A DNA stretch of 64,000 bases from Paraconiothyrium sp. Pb-2020 (GCA_022419385.1 JAJUBI010000002.1:4526001-4590000), one strand, 5' to 3'; positions 1-11,442 are shown, counted from the first letter of the stretch. Notes: generated by a model from the letters alone, not told the origin. Translations and numbers: made by a program.

Positions 1-2140
1 CGACTGATGTCGTCCAGAGTCGTATTCCGCGTCGTGACCATGATGCGCGAGAATCCAACGGAGAACGTAGTGCCGTCTTTCATGATGTTCCAAGCTCCTA
101 TAATCAGTATACCGAACGTTACGAAGATGACGGGTGCGTAGCACGCCCAAAGCTTCTCGGGGTTGTAAATGAAGGTGGACTGAAATCTGGTCCGGTTGAC
201 GACGACGCGCTCTTGGTCGACGACTAGCATCTGCGGAGCGGAGAAGAGGGAGAGAACCATGTTGGTGTAGAATTCTAGGATGGAGGCGCAAAATTAGCTG
301 TCATACGTCTAGGGTGTAACTGGGGCAGGAGCGTACCTTGCAGTTGCTCAGGCAAATCCTTCATTGGTAAACTAGTGCTGTTGCTGACGAGTCTTGTTTG
401 TGCAATGTCACTGGCCACCCGAGGATAAGACGGTCCGGGGATAGGAGGGTCCATTTCAATAGAACCCTTCAAAAACCTCCGCAAAGATTGACCCATCGTA
501 TGGTATGCAGCAACCTTCTTGTATTGTTGTGGGTTCCGAGGGCTAATATAGTTCGCTGATGGCACAGGATTCGCCCAGTTCGGCGATCCATCTGGATTTT
601 GCGAAAACGTAGTGTTAACAACAGGCGAGAGAAACTCCTGCGAGACGTCGGTCTTGAAGAAGGGCTCTGTATAATTCCACTTCACTGTGTACTTGGTCTC
701 GTAATGGATGCAGCGGAAGATGTGTTGGTCGAATCTGTGCGTCCAGTTGCTTCTAAATGAGGAATTTCCGACCAAGCGTTCCGTGGAGTTGACTGCATAA
801 CCAATCCAGATGATAGGTTCCGATTTAAAAACTCCGAGATCATCGAGGCTAACTTCGGGCGGTGGGACACCTCCTTGGGCCGTGATCCTCACGTCTTGCG
901 GCTTTGCATAATCACCTTCTTCGATGTCTGCGAAATACACGTTTTTGCCGTCTGGAATGAGTTTGGTTGTGTTGAAGGGTGCTCCGAGCTGTTCCAACTT
1001 CGCGTCATCGGTAGCGCTTGTGGCAACCTCTTCGCACTTGTAACCGGGTCCGAGAAAAACCGTCGTGTATGTGCAATTGAACGATCCTCCGCAGGATTCT
1101 TGACGCGCATCAGCTCGGTTCAGAGACGTGTCTGTCAGACTAAACGCGTTCATGAGGGTAACACGGGTAATATCCGTTGAAGGCTGATCGTAGTAGTCGA
1201 AAAACCCTGGCTGTTTACCAAGCGCGTCCGTGGTATTGTAAAACATCAATGACTTTCTCGTAGTTCCATCTTTCATTGTGACAGGCACACGCCAGTCGCT
1301 GAAAGATTCCGCAGAAAAATTGAGAGTTGGCACCTTCAACGAAGTGTTGTCAACTTCGAAGTACCACCCGAATGTGAGCGCGCCAGGGCTAAAGATGATA
1401 GTCGCGAAAGGAATCAACCAGATGACCAACGCAATAAAAGTTGCCCGAGGGGCCAGACTGATCGCTTCCCAGTTCAGGAATAGGGATGGGTCTTCAGTGC
1501 CAAGGAACAGTTGATCAATTGATAAGACCGTGAGTGCCCTTGACCGAAAATAAGTCCATATGCGTTGCCTATAGACTAGTGTGCAGCACATTCCAAAAGC
1601 GACTTTCGAGAAATAGGCAAGTGCACGACCGTACAGGACAAATTTGACCTTCTTGCCCTCATCATCTTCGACTTTGTGATGCAAAGATGAGTAAAGCAGG
1701 TGTTGACCCATGGCTAGAGCGACGCCGACAAGGAAAGAGGCAATCATCATGAGAGGCGTTCTCCAGTGTACAGTCCATCTCGCAGCCTGGGTAGCTCGGC
1801 GTTCAATGAGGCGTTGTGTCATGGGATCCGTCCTTGCGCGTGACATCGAAGTGCTGACAGTCCCAGATCTGGGCACAGGTGGCCGTGGGGAGAGGGGCGA
1901 ATATAGACCACCTTTAAGCCGATAGACGCTATCTGGAGAGTTTAATGTGCTCATCTCTTTCATCTCAATGCCTAGTCCATTGCTCATGGCCTCTTGAAAC
2001 TTCGCTCGCTTTTCTGATTTAGAGGCAAATGATCTGTTCGAAGACGCGGAGGTGGCAGTAGTCGATCGGGAGACGCCATATTGCCCGTGATCTGGTGAAG
2101 CTAACGGTGACACATCTAGCGGCGAGGGCAGAGTCGCCAT
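1..2140 (-). CDS. Multi-pass membrane protein ('formylmethionine deformylase-like' fungal family), 3' end outside window
   Basis: Join of 337..2140 and <1..274 on the minus strand, with an intron at 275..336 (62 nt, GTACGC...CTAAT...CCTAG). The intron is supported because exon 2 continues the protein (EFYTNMVLSLFSAPQ...) and ends at the window edge with the characteristic GFSRIMVTTRNTT stretch. The start at 2140 (MATLPSP) is preferred; an in-frame ATG lies six codons upstream at 2158. The cytosolic head is Ser/Pro-rich. Hydrophobic helices follow at about residues 135-155, 170-195 and 235-260, then a long loop with many NxS/T sites (probably extracellular), and a further helix in exon 2 (YAPVIFVTFGILIIGAW). 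In dothideomycete genomes this family often carries the label formylmethionine deformylase-like, but no peptide deformylase metal motif is visible, so the enzymatic name should not be trusted. Function unknown. Confidence 0.75.
275..336 (-). other. Spliceosomal intron in the membrane protein gene
   Basis: 62-nt intron with donor GTACGC, branch-like GCTAAT and acceptor CCTAG. Removal joins CAAG to AATTC and restores an open frame of about 90 codons to the window edge. Confidence 0.8.
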
Positions 2141-3279
2141 TGCGAAGCTACGCAACACACGAAGGTGGTGTCAAATGGAGATATTTGCCAAGCGCGTCAT
2201 CGCAATTGTAGATCAGCGAGCGAAGAGGCCTGACATATAGGTGGGGCGCGAACGCCAGTGCGGGATGTGCCTGCGGAAATGACGAGGGAGTCGGTGAAGC
2301 AGGGTGAGTTTCGATGCACGTTGGTGTACTCGCTTGTAGCTGAAATGCAGCCACGCGGCGTTGCAGGACACAGCTCTGCGCGGCTGAACAGGACTTTTCC
2401 AGGGCGGAGATGACCGGTACACCCGACTTCATGGCGATATTACATTCGGATCGAATACATAGCAGATAATCATGACCTGCAATGACAACCCGTCAAGGAT
2501 GGACGCAATTAGTGACTCCACTGACTCTTGTTCCTGCATATTCTGTAACGGAGTTCTAGAGTATCGCACTTGCCGATATGGGGTTTAAACACATCCTAAA
2601 AAACGAAGTCCGTATGCAGTAACATACCGGAGAAAAAAGTGTGGCTGTAGCGAACCTTCTGATCCCAGATAAGTTCCTGTTACGGGTTAGCGCTTGTGTT
2701 CCAGTTTGTAGGAGCACCGAATCCTTCGAGGCGGTGCCCCTTCAGATTCAAGGACATACCGGTCTGGACCTCACGGCAGGCACCATCGTCTCCAAAGGTG
2801 GAAGTGAGGATATTTCTCATGTCGGAAGCGGTTTTCAACGCTGGTATTTGAAAGCAGCCACATATAATGACGCGCCCAGCAGTACAGTCCCTAGACTTGA
2901 ATACTTACAGTTCAACCCCTAGGCCCGGTGGTATAACGGGGCCATCCGCTCCACAATCACCAGGTTTTTCAAGCCTGTGGGTTCACCAGGGGGCCCCCGT
3001 CTGTCAGAAGTATTCCCCGCGGTTTCGCATTCGCGGGAAACAACAGACAACGTGGCACTGTCGCGGAGACGGAACCCTGGCAGTACTTGTCTGATGGTTC
3101 GCATCGCAAGACGGTGAAGCCTTTTCAAGAGCCAAGCTTGATGTATTTGTACTATATGAGAACTTCGACGGTGGTTGGTGACGTTGGGAGGTGAGGACCA
3201 ACTTCCGGATGCTCACATGATGCCTCTCGCAATGGGTACTATCCTCTTAGCGCAGTCGCGTAGCTAGTGGGTACGTACG
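2141..3279. other. Intergenic, no gene seen
   Basis: About 1.1 kb with only short overlapping frames on both strands and no family-like protein. A tRNA box-A-like string near 2928 was examined and rejected. Confidence 0.5.
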
Positions 3280-3287
3280 TATAAATA
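3280..3287 (+). promoter_or_regulatory. TATA-like element upstream of small ORF
   Basis: TATAAATA lies about 80 nt upstream of the ATG at 3360 in an otherwise unremarkable sequence. It gives modest support for the 126-aa ORF being transcribed. Confidence 0.35.
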
Positions 3288-3359
3288 CCTACGTGTGGAC
3301 GACAGTAATATTTCAGCGTCGCGACATTTCGCGAACCGCCTGAGCTCTTACTTTCAAGC

Positions 3360-3740
3360 ATGCAAACCGTCTATACCATTTACCAAACAAGCGGAGCAGG
3401 GCGCGCAACTAAATTCTTGCATCAAACGCTGCTCGCTAGTCTTCCGCCCGATGAGCGCAAGGCTGTCAAGATCATCACCCACATCGTGAACACCTACAAT
3501 CGTTGCCTGTTGGCCCCTGACGATGCGCGTAACTACCGTTACATCCGCGTTATAATCGACGTTCCAAAGAGCAAGCTTCAAAGTGCTGGGGACAAGCAGG
3601 CGCTACTGCAGCGGACGGTCGACGCTTGCTTCGACTACGAAGGGAAGCATGCCGGAGAATGCGAGGTAGAGGTGAAGATCAATGAGGTTGACGAGAGTGA
3701 TTATATGAGAGTTCGAGGAAGAAAGTCAGCTATCGCATAA
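3360..3740 (+). CDS. Small hypothetical protein, weakly tautomerase-like
   Basis: Single-exon ORF of 126 aa. Codon 1 is 80 nt downstream of a TATAAATA element. The overall plan resembles fungal tautomerase-superfamily proteins of about 130 aa. There is an N-terminal beta-strand (VYTIYQTSG), a basic helix, a central strand (RYIRVIIDVPKS) and a long helix, followed by an acidic VKINEVDESDYMRVRG tail. However, residue 2 is Gln, whereas active tautomerases expose Pro at that position, so catalysis by the usual route would not be expected. No domain is diagnostic, and the resemblance is pattern-level only. Overlapping frames on the minus strand (3354-3581) look like shadows. It could also be a chance ORF, although its codon use and length make it the best candidate in this interval. 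Confidence 0.45.
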   Translation: MQTVYTIYQTSGAGRATKFLHQTLLASLPPDERKAVKIITHIVNTYNRCLLAPDDARNYRYIRVIIDVPKSKLQSAGDKQALLQRTVDACFDYEGKHAGECEVEVKINEVDESDYMRVRGRKSAIA

Positions 3741-4689
3741 GCAATGACATTGTGGGACCAGCCCGGTCGCGAACGCACATGCTTCATACAATCTCGGCCC
3801 CACCTCGTTCCACATTTATCAGGAGTCGGGACTAAACATACATATCTTCCGGCGCGCTCTTCTCCCGACCTAAGTCAAACGTTTACAAAAACGCCTCAAA
3901 GCTTGCACCATGCCAATCTTCACAGTTTTAGCACATACTCGACCGACTCGTACCAACCTCACTCCTACCATCTCAAGATGGCTCCCTAAACTCGTCTAAC
4001 TGTCGTACGCATTCACCTCGACATATGAATGTAGTTTCTACGATGGCCTCGCCACAGAAGTCGATGAAAGGACCCTCAACCATGCACATCAGAGGTCGTA
4101 GCGCCGTCCTCTCCCCCATCTCATCTCCGCCCGACACTATGCTCATACAGAATTCCGCTATCACCCAACAGGATAATGTTGAGACAAATCACATCTTCAG
4201 ACCCTACGCGAAAGCAGGTGGTACTGCGAGTTTTTGCTGTGAATTCGCTACCGCGACGCCGATCTAGGTTCTAGCAAGTTCAGGGACTATCATTGCGATC
4301 CTTCCAACTACCATGGTACAACAGCACACTTGAAGGGAGAAGCGATGATCGGATCCAGAGTAGATAGCTGGCTGCTGACAACGTACAGTGTCAGGAACGT
4401 ACACCTAATCAGCGTCGAACCCAAAATTCTGTACGAGGAAGGAGAAGGACGGAGAGCAACGTGTTCATTAGCGAAGGTGTTATAAAACAGAGTCCTGTTA
4501 CGTAAACCAAAATTGGCAAGAGGAGACTTGGTAATGTTAGTGATGTAAACAATGAGGGCGATGGTGAATCGGTGTATAAGATCTTGAAGCCGATCTTTAC
4601 CTCGTCACAAACATCATGTAAACGCACAAGGTTGAACAGAATACCTCAAGCAAATTTCAGGAGCTCTGGCGAGAAGGCTTATGTAAAGC
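3741..4689. other. Intergenic, no gene seen
   Basis: About 950 bp between the small ORF and the convergent HET gene. Only short unrelated frames were seen. It probably contains the 3' UTRs of both neighbours. Confidence 0.4.
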
Positions 4690-6888
4690 TTAAACCAAGG
4701 TAATCGTCGAAAAGCCTTCCTTGTCCTCTTTTTCCGGCTGTCCCCCCAAAATCTCCTTGTCCGCCAATAGGAAACCAAGCCTCTGATAATTCTCTGTCCC
4801 GTCCACTCGCTTCACGATTAGTGCATGATACGTTCCCTCGTCCTCTGCCGCATCCGCATTCCAAGAACTGCTCTTTAACATGAATAGAGCAAAGATATCA
4901 ACACCTTCCAAGCTCTTCACAATTTTCTTCGCCTCTTGAGGTGCGTCATCGTGGGTGAAAGCAAAATCAAAGCGTGAGGAGGTCCCTTTGGGATCACCGC
5001 TTTTGGTGCGCACTTTTACGTTGTTGGCGTACTTGTAGCGACCCTTCGCCCCGGGACTCCAATCTTCGAGGATAAGGTATAACTGTTCGCATGGAGCTCG
5101 AAGCTTGATCCATCCGTCTGTGACCTCTCCGAATGGATTCGTGCCTTTGAGGGTGACCTTCGCATCCAGTATTTCAGCGATTTCGGTATATTCCTCTATC
5201 TGTCCACTTGCTGGAATGCCATCGCCCGACGCCCATGACCACGAAGGAGCTCGGTATTCAGACACGCGCCGGAAGCTGAGGCCCTGCCACATCAAGCCCT
5301 CAATGAGTTGGTCTCTCCACAACCCAGCAAGGTATTCCTCACCGATCTTTTCTGCGTACAGACTTGCTATTCCTGAAATGGCTGGCAGCTTGTCGGATGC
5401 ACGTGTCAACTTTTTTGGTCCATACAACCAAAGCAGGTTGTACCACCCTTCCATGGTCTGTCGCTTGGGTCGTTTGTTGAGTTTTAGACCTTTGTGCCAC
5501 TTACTGATGCTAGCGGGGGGCTCGGCCTCTAGGCGCTTGTGTACACACTTGTGCCGCTCTTTGAGGTTGAGACCGTCTTCTCCGCGGAATCCTTCATTAC
5601 ACTCACTGTTCCAGAGTTAGCTGAGCTAAGGCCAATTTGTACGTTGGCCATACGTACAAGTACATCTGATCAGAGCCATATATCAAGATCCGGTGAGAAA
5701 GCACACGCTCCTGCAAGCCCCATGCTCGCTTGGATAGAGGCTCGTCTGGCAGATTGATGTAGTCGTGGTTCACAAGCTCTTCTCGTAGGGGCAGGGTGAA
5801 CGCAAGAGCCTTTCCGTATATATCACGACGGGTATAGTCCAGTTCTACGAAGCTCCGTTCAGTGCGTACATTGAGAAACCCCTCGGCGCTATCCTTCGCT
5901 CTAGTCGCAGCGACTGTCAGGTATGCGTTGGAGTATATAGAAAGCATCTTTGCGGACTCTCTCTCCCAATCCGCGCGTTCATCTTGGCAAATGCACAACG
6001 AGTCAACCCAGAGATAACGCAGCCCGAGCTCGCGCGTCAGTTGGACGATGTCTTGGTATGTCGCTGGCATATCGCTAACAGTGATGCCGGATTTGCGCTG
6101 CTCCATTGTAGCTCGCGTCGTGATAAATTCTCGAGAATCCCCCCAGCAATAGCTGAGTGAAACATACTGCCCGACTGTTCCTTCAGGGATGGGCTCCCAT
6201 AGATGCACTTTTGGACTGTCGAGTTCGCCGACGTCGATCACGCGAGAAGGCAACAGCATCTGGGCCGGTCGACAGGTAGGGTGGCTCTCGCAATCCTGTA
6301 GCCATTTACGACTCCTCCCAAACGCAATTGCGGAACGCGCATCACCTTCCACAGGCCTTCCTGCAATGACCTCTTCCAAAGGATCACCTAGGGATATTAG
6401 CATATCAATGCTAGATCAGCATTCGAGGCATATCAGATTTTACCATCTCGGACGCAAAGCCCTAGCGCCGCTATGATCCACGCCTCCTCTAAACCCTTCT
6501 CTTTCCTTCTCTTCGTCCGCTCACTGTCACCACCCACAAAGCTCATGACCAAGCAACCATCGCCGCACTCCCGCCTCTTGACCATGAACAAATCAAAGGT
6601 CGGCCACTCATACTGGTGCATTTCTTTCGCTTCCCATTGTGGCTTCAATTCCTCCAGCTCTTTCTGCACGTTCTCAGCAGATGAACAGATTATCTTGCAA
6701 AGAGAACATAGCGAGGCTGATTGTCGCAGAGCATCTAGACTGCGATGGTGCTCGTATCCGCGCGTGCCCTGCGGCCACCGTACAAGTGGCTGGATGTATT
6801 TTTGCCCGGTCAAGTTACCAGGTAGATCTGGTGGAACCTCAGAAAGAGTTTCCCATGGAATGCTCTTGCATAGATCGCACAGAGACAT
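4690..6888 (-). CDS. Heterokaryon incompatibility (HET) domain protein
   Basis: Join of 6444..6888, 5658..6387 and 4690..5605 (minus), 696 aa. Both introns are short and canonical: 6388..6443 (56 nt, GTAAAA...GCTAAT...CCCTAG) and 5606..5657 (52 nt, GTACGT...GCTAAC...AACAG). The N-terminal segment (MSLCDLCKSIPWETL, then SLCSLCKII) has paired cysteines typical of the region before HET. The HET domain (PF06985) starts near residue 223 with YVSLSYCWGD. It continues through LRYLWVDSLCICQDE..DWERES and NAYLTVAA, and ends near SKRAWGLQERVLSHRILIYG. The C-terminal part (about 300 aa, with WYNLLWLYGPKKLTRASDKLPAISGIA and a YRAPSWSWAS motif) is the usual HET tail. HET proteins trigger non-self recognition cell death in ascomycetes. 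Which partner this one senses cannot be told. The joined frame is open throughout. Confidence 0.93.
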
Positions 6889-7478
6889 CTTCGAAATAAC
6901 AGATCCTCCGAAGTCCTACCTAGGTAGTACTGGAGGTTGAGCAAGTGGAACATCGGTCCAGGCTTTCACTGAACATTGCGGAAATAAGGACATATTTAAG
7001 CAGATTGATATTCCTTCATTCGTCGTTGATCAGGCGGCAGTGAAGGGGCGGAATGAGCAGTGGCGAGGCAGGTAAGCCCCCACATCGCCATTTTGGAGCT
7101 AGTCTTAATCGAGCATCTAGTGCGGGGCGAAGCTCGGCAGGTGATCCCATCAGTCTTCCACATTACATCCATACCTTGGGTCGACGCACTTTTCCTCGGC
7201 CAGTATGAGCATACGTCTCCCGATATTGAGGGCAGCAAGTTATATCTGAAATTCGTGATAGATCCTTTGGCGAACGAGAATACGAGTGCTGGTCCGCTCG
7301 ATGCAGGAGAAAGGTACTGTTCGAGAAAGGTACTGTTCGAATATCAACATTAAAATACCATGACTTCATGTTGCGTACCTAGCACGTAGACTAAAATACA
7401 AAGGCTCGGGTAGGCTACGCTTCAAAAGACGATGGAGTTTTGGCAATTTCGACTTGTTGATGTACGCAACAAGTCTTC
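6889..7478. other. Intergenic between HET and GNAT genes
   Basis: About 590 bp upstream of the HET start. It holds one 16-bp tandem duplication (7307-7338) and otherwise only short frames. Confidence 0.4.
7307..7338 (+). repeat. 16-bp perfect tandem duplication
   Basis: The 16-nt unit gagaaaggtactgttc occurs twice head to tail with no mismatch (7307-7322 and 7323-7338). It is intergenic. Confidence 0.9.
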
Positions 7479-8119
7479 TTACAAGCCATATTCCTTCGGA
7501 TCCTTCTTCAGCCCTCTCGTCCAGAGCAGCACGCTCTTTGGCACCCAGGCCATTCTGACCGTTCCAGGAGCCGCCAGCGTGCCGACAGCCCTCACGCCTA
7601 GACATTCAAATCCAGCTCTTCCTAATACCTTCCTCGAGGCGGTGTTATCTTCATCGCAATAGCCCAGTAACTCCGTCACTCCCTTTTCGCGATCATAGTA
7701 GTCCAAAAGACCTTTCACAGCTTCGGACGCATACCCTTTCCCTCTAGCGGACGGGATAAGGTTAAAGCCAAGGTCAGGTAAAGGTGCCGCGTCTGGCCCG
7801 CGAAGGTTGAGACCGACTAAGCCAATGGGTGTCGCATTTTCGACGCGACTCGCGGTATCTTCGTCGAATCCGGATGGTGGAGGAAGATCGAGATGCAGTA
7901 TCTGCCGTAGCCGCTTGACTCGATCTGCGTCGCACGAGTTTCCATCAGGTCAATGGCTGCTGCCCGATCGGGAATTAAGCACTCAGTGTTCCCATCCTTG
8001 TCAACTTTGGTGTAATCTTTGTATAGTTCCAAAGTGAAAGCAATATGCGACTCCTTAGTGGGGTTGAAATAGGTTAACGCTAGGCGGGGTGTGGTTACGT
8101 AGAAACTGAAGTCCAGCAT
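7479..8119 (-). CDS. GNAT-family N-acetyltransferase with one apparent frameshift
   Basis: Starts at 8119 (MLDFSFYVTTPRLALTYF, the TxRLxL opening typical of RimJ/RimL-like acetyltransferases) and ends at 7479. The first frame runs to about 7880 (YGRYCISIFL). The family sequence then continues in another frame as FDEDTASRVENATPIGLVGL, DLGFNLIPSARGKGYASEAV (acetyl-CoA pyrophosphate loop, RGKGYA) and GYCDEDNTASRKVLGRAGFE (the classic N-x-AS..V..K.GF element). A single missing base near 7870-7888 would join the two parts into a protein of about 213 aa, and no GT...AG intron explains the change. It probably acetylates an amine substrate with acetyl-CoA; the substrate is unknown. Either a base-call indel or a recent inactivation. 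Confidence 0.75.
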
Positions 8120-8818
8120 GGCTGCAGGTTGTTATACGGCGTGACGTGGGATCTGTTGTTGATGTGCTTCATACAGTACCTCGCGTGTGAGCACAAGAGG
8201 TTTATCGACTCACCGCTAACTTCGTATAGTAACTCTTATATAGTGTAAGTTGAACCTACAGGGAAGGACATTCTCAGAACTTGAGGTGACTCATACCAGC
8301 CAATCGGCATTCCGTTTTAGGGAGACGCTACGGTAGTAGTCCGGTCCTTACTCCGATATCCGCCACTTCACGCAGCCAGTCCTACAGCCGTGCAGTATCA
8401 TGGGAGGTGAGTCGCATCGCTTCACAGACAGCAGCAAGCTACGTCTGATGATGGTCCATGCCCTGCTTAATCATTGGAATTTTGAGCACCTTCCGAATTC
8501 GATCATTTGCTAATCTAAATCATAAGTCACAGCACAAAATGCCTTGGTCCACCGTTAGCCCCGTTAAGATACTGGACCAGACTGTGATCCGCCATGCTCG
8601 GTTTCATCCAACCAATTCTGAATTCAAAATCGCTCGTTGACCTTTGCTTGTAGCCTGATACTGCCTTTCCATGACCGGAATACCAAGAAGATCAACTTTG
8701 TTCTTCGTTGCACCCCGTTGGCTCGCTTGTGGGCTTCTTGTTAAAGCGCTCATACCGCTGTAACACTAACGACGAGCTATGGCTGTTGGCTCTTACCGCG
8801 TGATCACTCTTGCCTTTG
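8120..8818. other. Intergenic, no gene seen
   Basis: About 700 bp between two minus-strand genes. No tRNA or conserved frame was recognised. Confidence 0.4.
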
Positions 8819-9928
8819 CTATGAATCTTCTTTCGGCGGGCCTTGAGAAGCTTCTTCGTGACGGGGAGCGGGTAACATCAGGACAAAGCGGATGTTCTCA
8901 GGGTTTCCGGATGCGCGAGCACTCTCGTATAATCGCCTAAAGACATGAGAGTAGTGGCCGAATCCCCAGCTGTCTCGTTTCTTAAATACCAGAAGAGAGT
9001 GCTTGCTACACATATCCACGAGAAGCTTGATCATAGCGGTGCTCTTGCAGTGTTGCATCGCTGCTACTGCTGCGTCATCCCAAGCACCTTCCTGCTCACC
9101 AATGTTCTGACCACCGTGTATCATGTGCGAGATAAGGCGTTCGTAGTTGGGCGAGTCCTCACATTTGAGGGAGTCCAAACAGTCGGATACGGCTTGGGCG
9201 AAATTGAGGTTCTCCGTGGTGGCGGCGATGTGCAATCCGTCACCGAAGACTTGGTGCCGGTCCATCCTCCGGAAATCTGACATAAGAGGCTTCACCAACG
9301 ACGCATTTCCCATCATTGCTGCCGCTGCAAGTTTATCAGAGGCGTTTAAGGGCGCTTGTGCGGCATCAAACCATTCCGAGGTCCATACGTAATATGCGAA
9401 ATCCTTCCTGTTTCTATCCCCGTACAGCATCGCTGTGGTTTCAGAAGAACTATGCGTGCGAGCAATCATGTTGCACAATAGTTGTACGCAATAGTCACGC
9501 TCTTTGTTGGTGATCCAGCCTTGCTCGTGGCTGATCCAATCGGCCATGGCGATGATCTTGTTAGGAAGATCGGGATGGGCGCCAGCGAGGTGCTTGGTCT
9601 TGTTGTAGAGAATCGAGCTCATGTTGTGCTCGGCGAACCCTTCGTATCTTCTCAGCTTATCATAGGTCCATGGGAAGTAAAAGCAGTATTCATGGAGTAT
9701 GTCGCGAGCAAAGGCGCCTATAGCTGTTAGTTCACAAAGAGCCTCGGGCGATGATGTTTACTTACGGCAAGTCAGACGCATCTTCAGGGCTTTTCCGGGC
9801 CGTACAATGGCGACGAGCTCGTGGATGATGGCCTGGGAAATTTCTGGCGGGAGGCCCAGTAGATTCGTTTGCGCTTTCTCGATTTCGTTCATCTTGTCGG
9901 TGTTCGCGTCTGTCGACGTGGAAGCCAT
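8819..9928 (-). CDS. F-box-like N-terminus protein, unknown function
   Basis: Join of 9766..9928 and 8819..9717 (minus), 353 aa. The intron at 9718..9765 (48 nt, GTAAGT...ACTAAC...CTATAG) joins LTCR to AFARDILHEYCFYFPW in frame. The start at 9928 (MASTSTDANTDKMNE) is chosen over an in-frame ATG at 10099, whose extension looks like 5' leader. Residues about 22-60 (LLGLPPEISQAIIHELV....KMRLTCRAFA) follow the fungal F-box pattern: LPxEI, a helix, then LRLTCRxFA. The rest (KLAAAAMMGNASLVKPLMSDF, DGLHIAATTENLNFAQAV) has ankyrin-like helix pairs but no clean repeat consensus. A role as a substrate adaptor of an SCF ubiquitin ligase is an inference from the N-terminus only. Confidence 0.7.
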
Positions 9929-10199
9929 GGAGCTCTCGCGGCTGTGCAAGTCCTGTCGGGACGCACAGTTGAAGTGAGCGATGTGTATTCGAACAATTGG
10001 GCTCGGAGCCAGATCAGGCGGGGTACTTTTATAGGTAGAGAAGGAACTCGGTGTGCGAAAACAAATCAATGCGCCCAATGGGCTTAGGCACATTTTCACC
10101 TTCCAGGCTCACAGCGTAAATATTGTCAAAGCTGAAATGTAAAGGCCAACATGGGTTCTCTATAAGAACTTCGGTCACCCAATTCAACTAATCCCACAC

Positions 10200-11114
10200 T
10201 CACGATCTTCTCTGCCTTCCTTTGGGCATCTCATCTACCGCACATGCCCTCACGTGCCAACAGTGCCTCCCGCTCCCAACAATCACACCTTCCAAATACG
10301 GCATACCCTCATTGTCAACCCACTTCCTTGCACGTAACAGAGTGACACAGTACGTCATTTGCGTCTTGTGTTTCATGCAGGCTTCCCAAGCCATGGACTT
10401 CTCAGTGAAGAGGCCGAGGCAGAGTGAGTGATCCAGTGCTACGTATACGCTTTTGATGGAGGATTTCATTGTCGTGTAAGGCACGAAATTGCGTGATACG
10501 GCTTCTTTCGATGTAGCATTTGCGTATACTGATGGATTTGCGGGGGTGGTGGTGATCTGCTCTTTCTGGCTCGAGGCTTCGAGATGCTTTTTGTTGTGCT
10601 GGCTCAACTCGATATCGTTCAGGGTTTCTACTGGCAACTCATTTCTCGGTTTACCCTTTTCCTGTGTTTCACTCTTTTTAATTTTATTCTCAAGTTTCCC
10701 TTCCCGTGCATCCTGTACCGAGCTCCGATTATCACTCAGCTTCTGCGGCAGTATCCGTACCCCTACTCCACCCATCAGGCCATCCTCTACCCAAGTAGCA
10801 AGTCTGCCTTCAAAGGCTCCAGCTATTCTCGCCGCTCTCGTCGCTGTAGCTGTCGTCGAGTACACGCCTAAAAAGTTCGTCTCGTCATCTACAACGTAGT
10901 ACAAAGACGGGTCCAAAACGGCTACCGTGCGATTCTTCCAGTGAACGTGACTGCCCTTAGTCCGAGGTCTTTGCTTGTGTGGTCTCTGGGCTAGCTTTTC
11001 GTTCATGGAGTGGAGGAACGACTTAGGTGGAGAGGTGGGCTCGGGATGGTTGCGGATAGAGGCATCAAGGGAGACATTACGAAGAAGATTCGTGATAGTG
11101 TCAGTCGAAGACAT
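10200..11114 (-). CDS. Hypothetical protein with two similar modules
   Basis: Single exon of 304 aa from the ATG at 11114 (MSSTDTITNLLRNVSLD). An in-frame ATG at 11183 would add 23 residues that look like leader. Two regions resemble each other: residues about 60-115 (VAVLDPSLYYVVDDETNFLGVYSTTATATRAARIAG) and about 215-275 (SVYVALDHSLCLGLFTEKSMAWEACMKHKT). Each has two strands followed by 'GVY/GLF-T-...-A' and a helix, reminiscent of the RNase H1 N-terminal (viroplasmin-like) fold. They are separated by a Lys/Glu/Ser-rich disordered linker. No catalytic domain is recognised. It lies between the F-box-like gene at 8819 and another at 11443, all on the minus strand. Confidence 0.65.
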   Translation of the reverse strand: MSSTDTITNLLRNVSLDASIRNHPEPTSPPKSFLHSMNEKLAQRPHKQRPRTKGSHVHWKNRTVAVLDPSLYYVVDDETNFLGVYSTTATATRAARIAGAFEGRLATWVEDGLMGGVGVRILPQKLSDNRSSVQDAREGKLENKIKKSETQEKGKPRNELPVETLNDIELSQHNKKHLEASSQKEQITTTPANPSVYANATSKEAVSRNFVPYTTMKSSIKSVYVALDHSLCLGLFTEKSMAWEACMKHKTQMTYCVTLLRARKWVDNEGMPYLEGVIVGSGRHCWHVRACAVDEMPKGRQRRS

Positions 11115-11442
11115 TGTGCAGAAAAGGAGACTATACGGATAGAAATTTGGACCGCAAGAAGTGTTGGTACGTTGCTGTAACAAGGTTGAGGTTCTACCCC
11201 GCGCAGGTCAGCTCGAGTGTTAAGCAGTTGCGTGTCCAAATCCTCGGCAGGGTGATGACCAATAATAACGATGACAGCTGTGTAACATTAGTCTCTATAT
11301 GTAGCTGCAGGAAAAATGTCTCTTTGGCTTCGGAAAGGGATTAAGAACGACTTCTTCATTCCCCTTCCTTGTCTCCTGCTCCCCGTACATCCATGTCTGC
11401 ACCTTGCTCCTCACTATTGTGGTCCTCCTACTTATCTTCCCC
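11115..11442. other. Intergenic, no gene seen
   Basis: About 330 bp between two minus-strand genes, with nothing recognisable. Confidence 0.35.

Noticed and set aside
2148..2432. 94-codon minus-strand frame upstream of the membrane protein
   Set aside because: Low-complexity, overlaps another frame of similar length, and has no conserved features; likely upstream leader.
2920..3020. tRNA-like string (TGGTATAACGG resembles box A) with a GGTTCACC further on
   Set aside because: No acceptor-stem pairing, no TTCRA T loop and no T-run terminator; the GC palindrome nearby does not build a cloverleaf.
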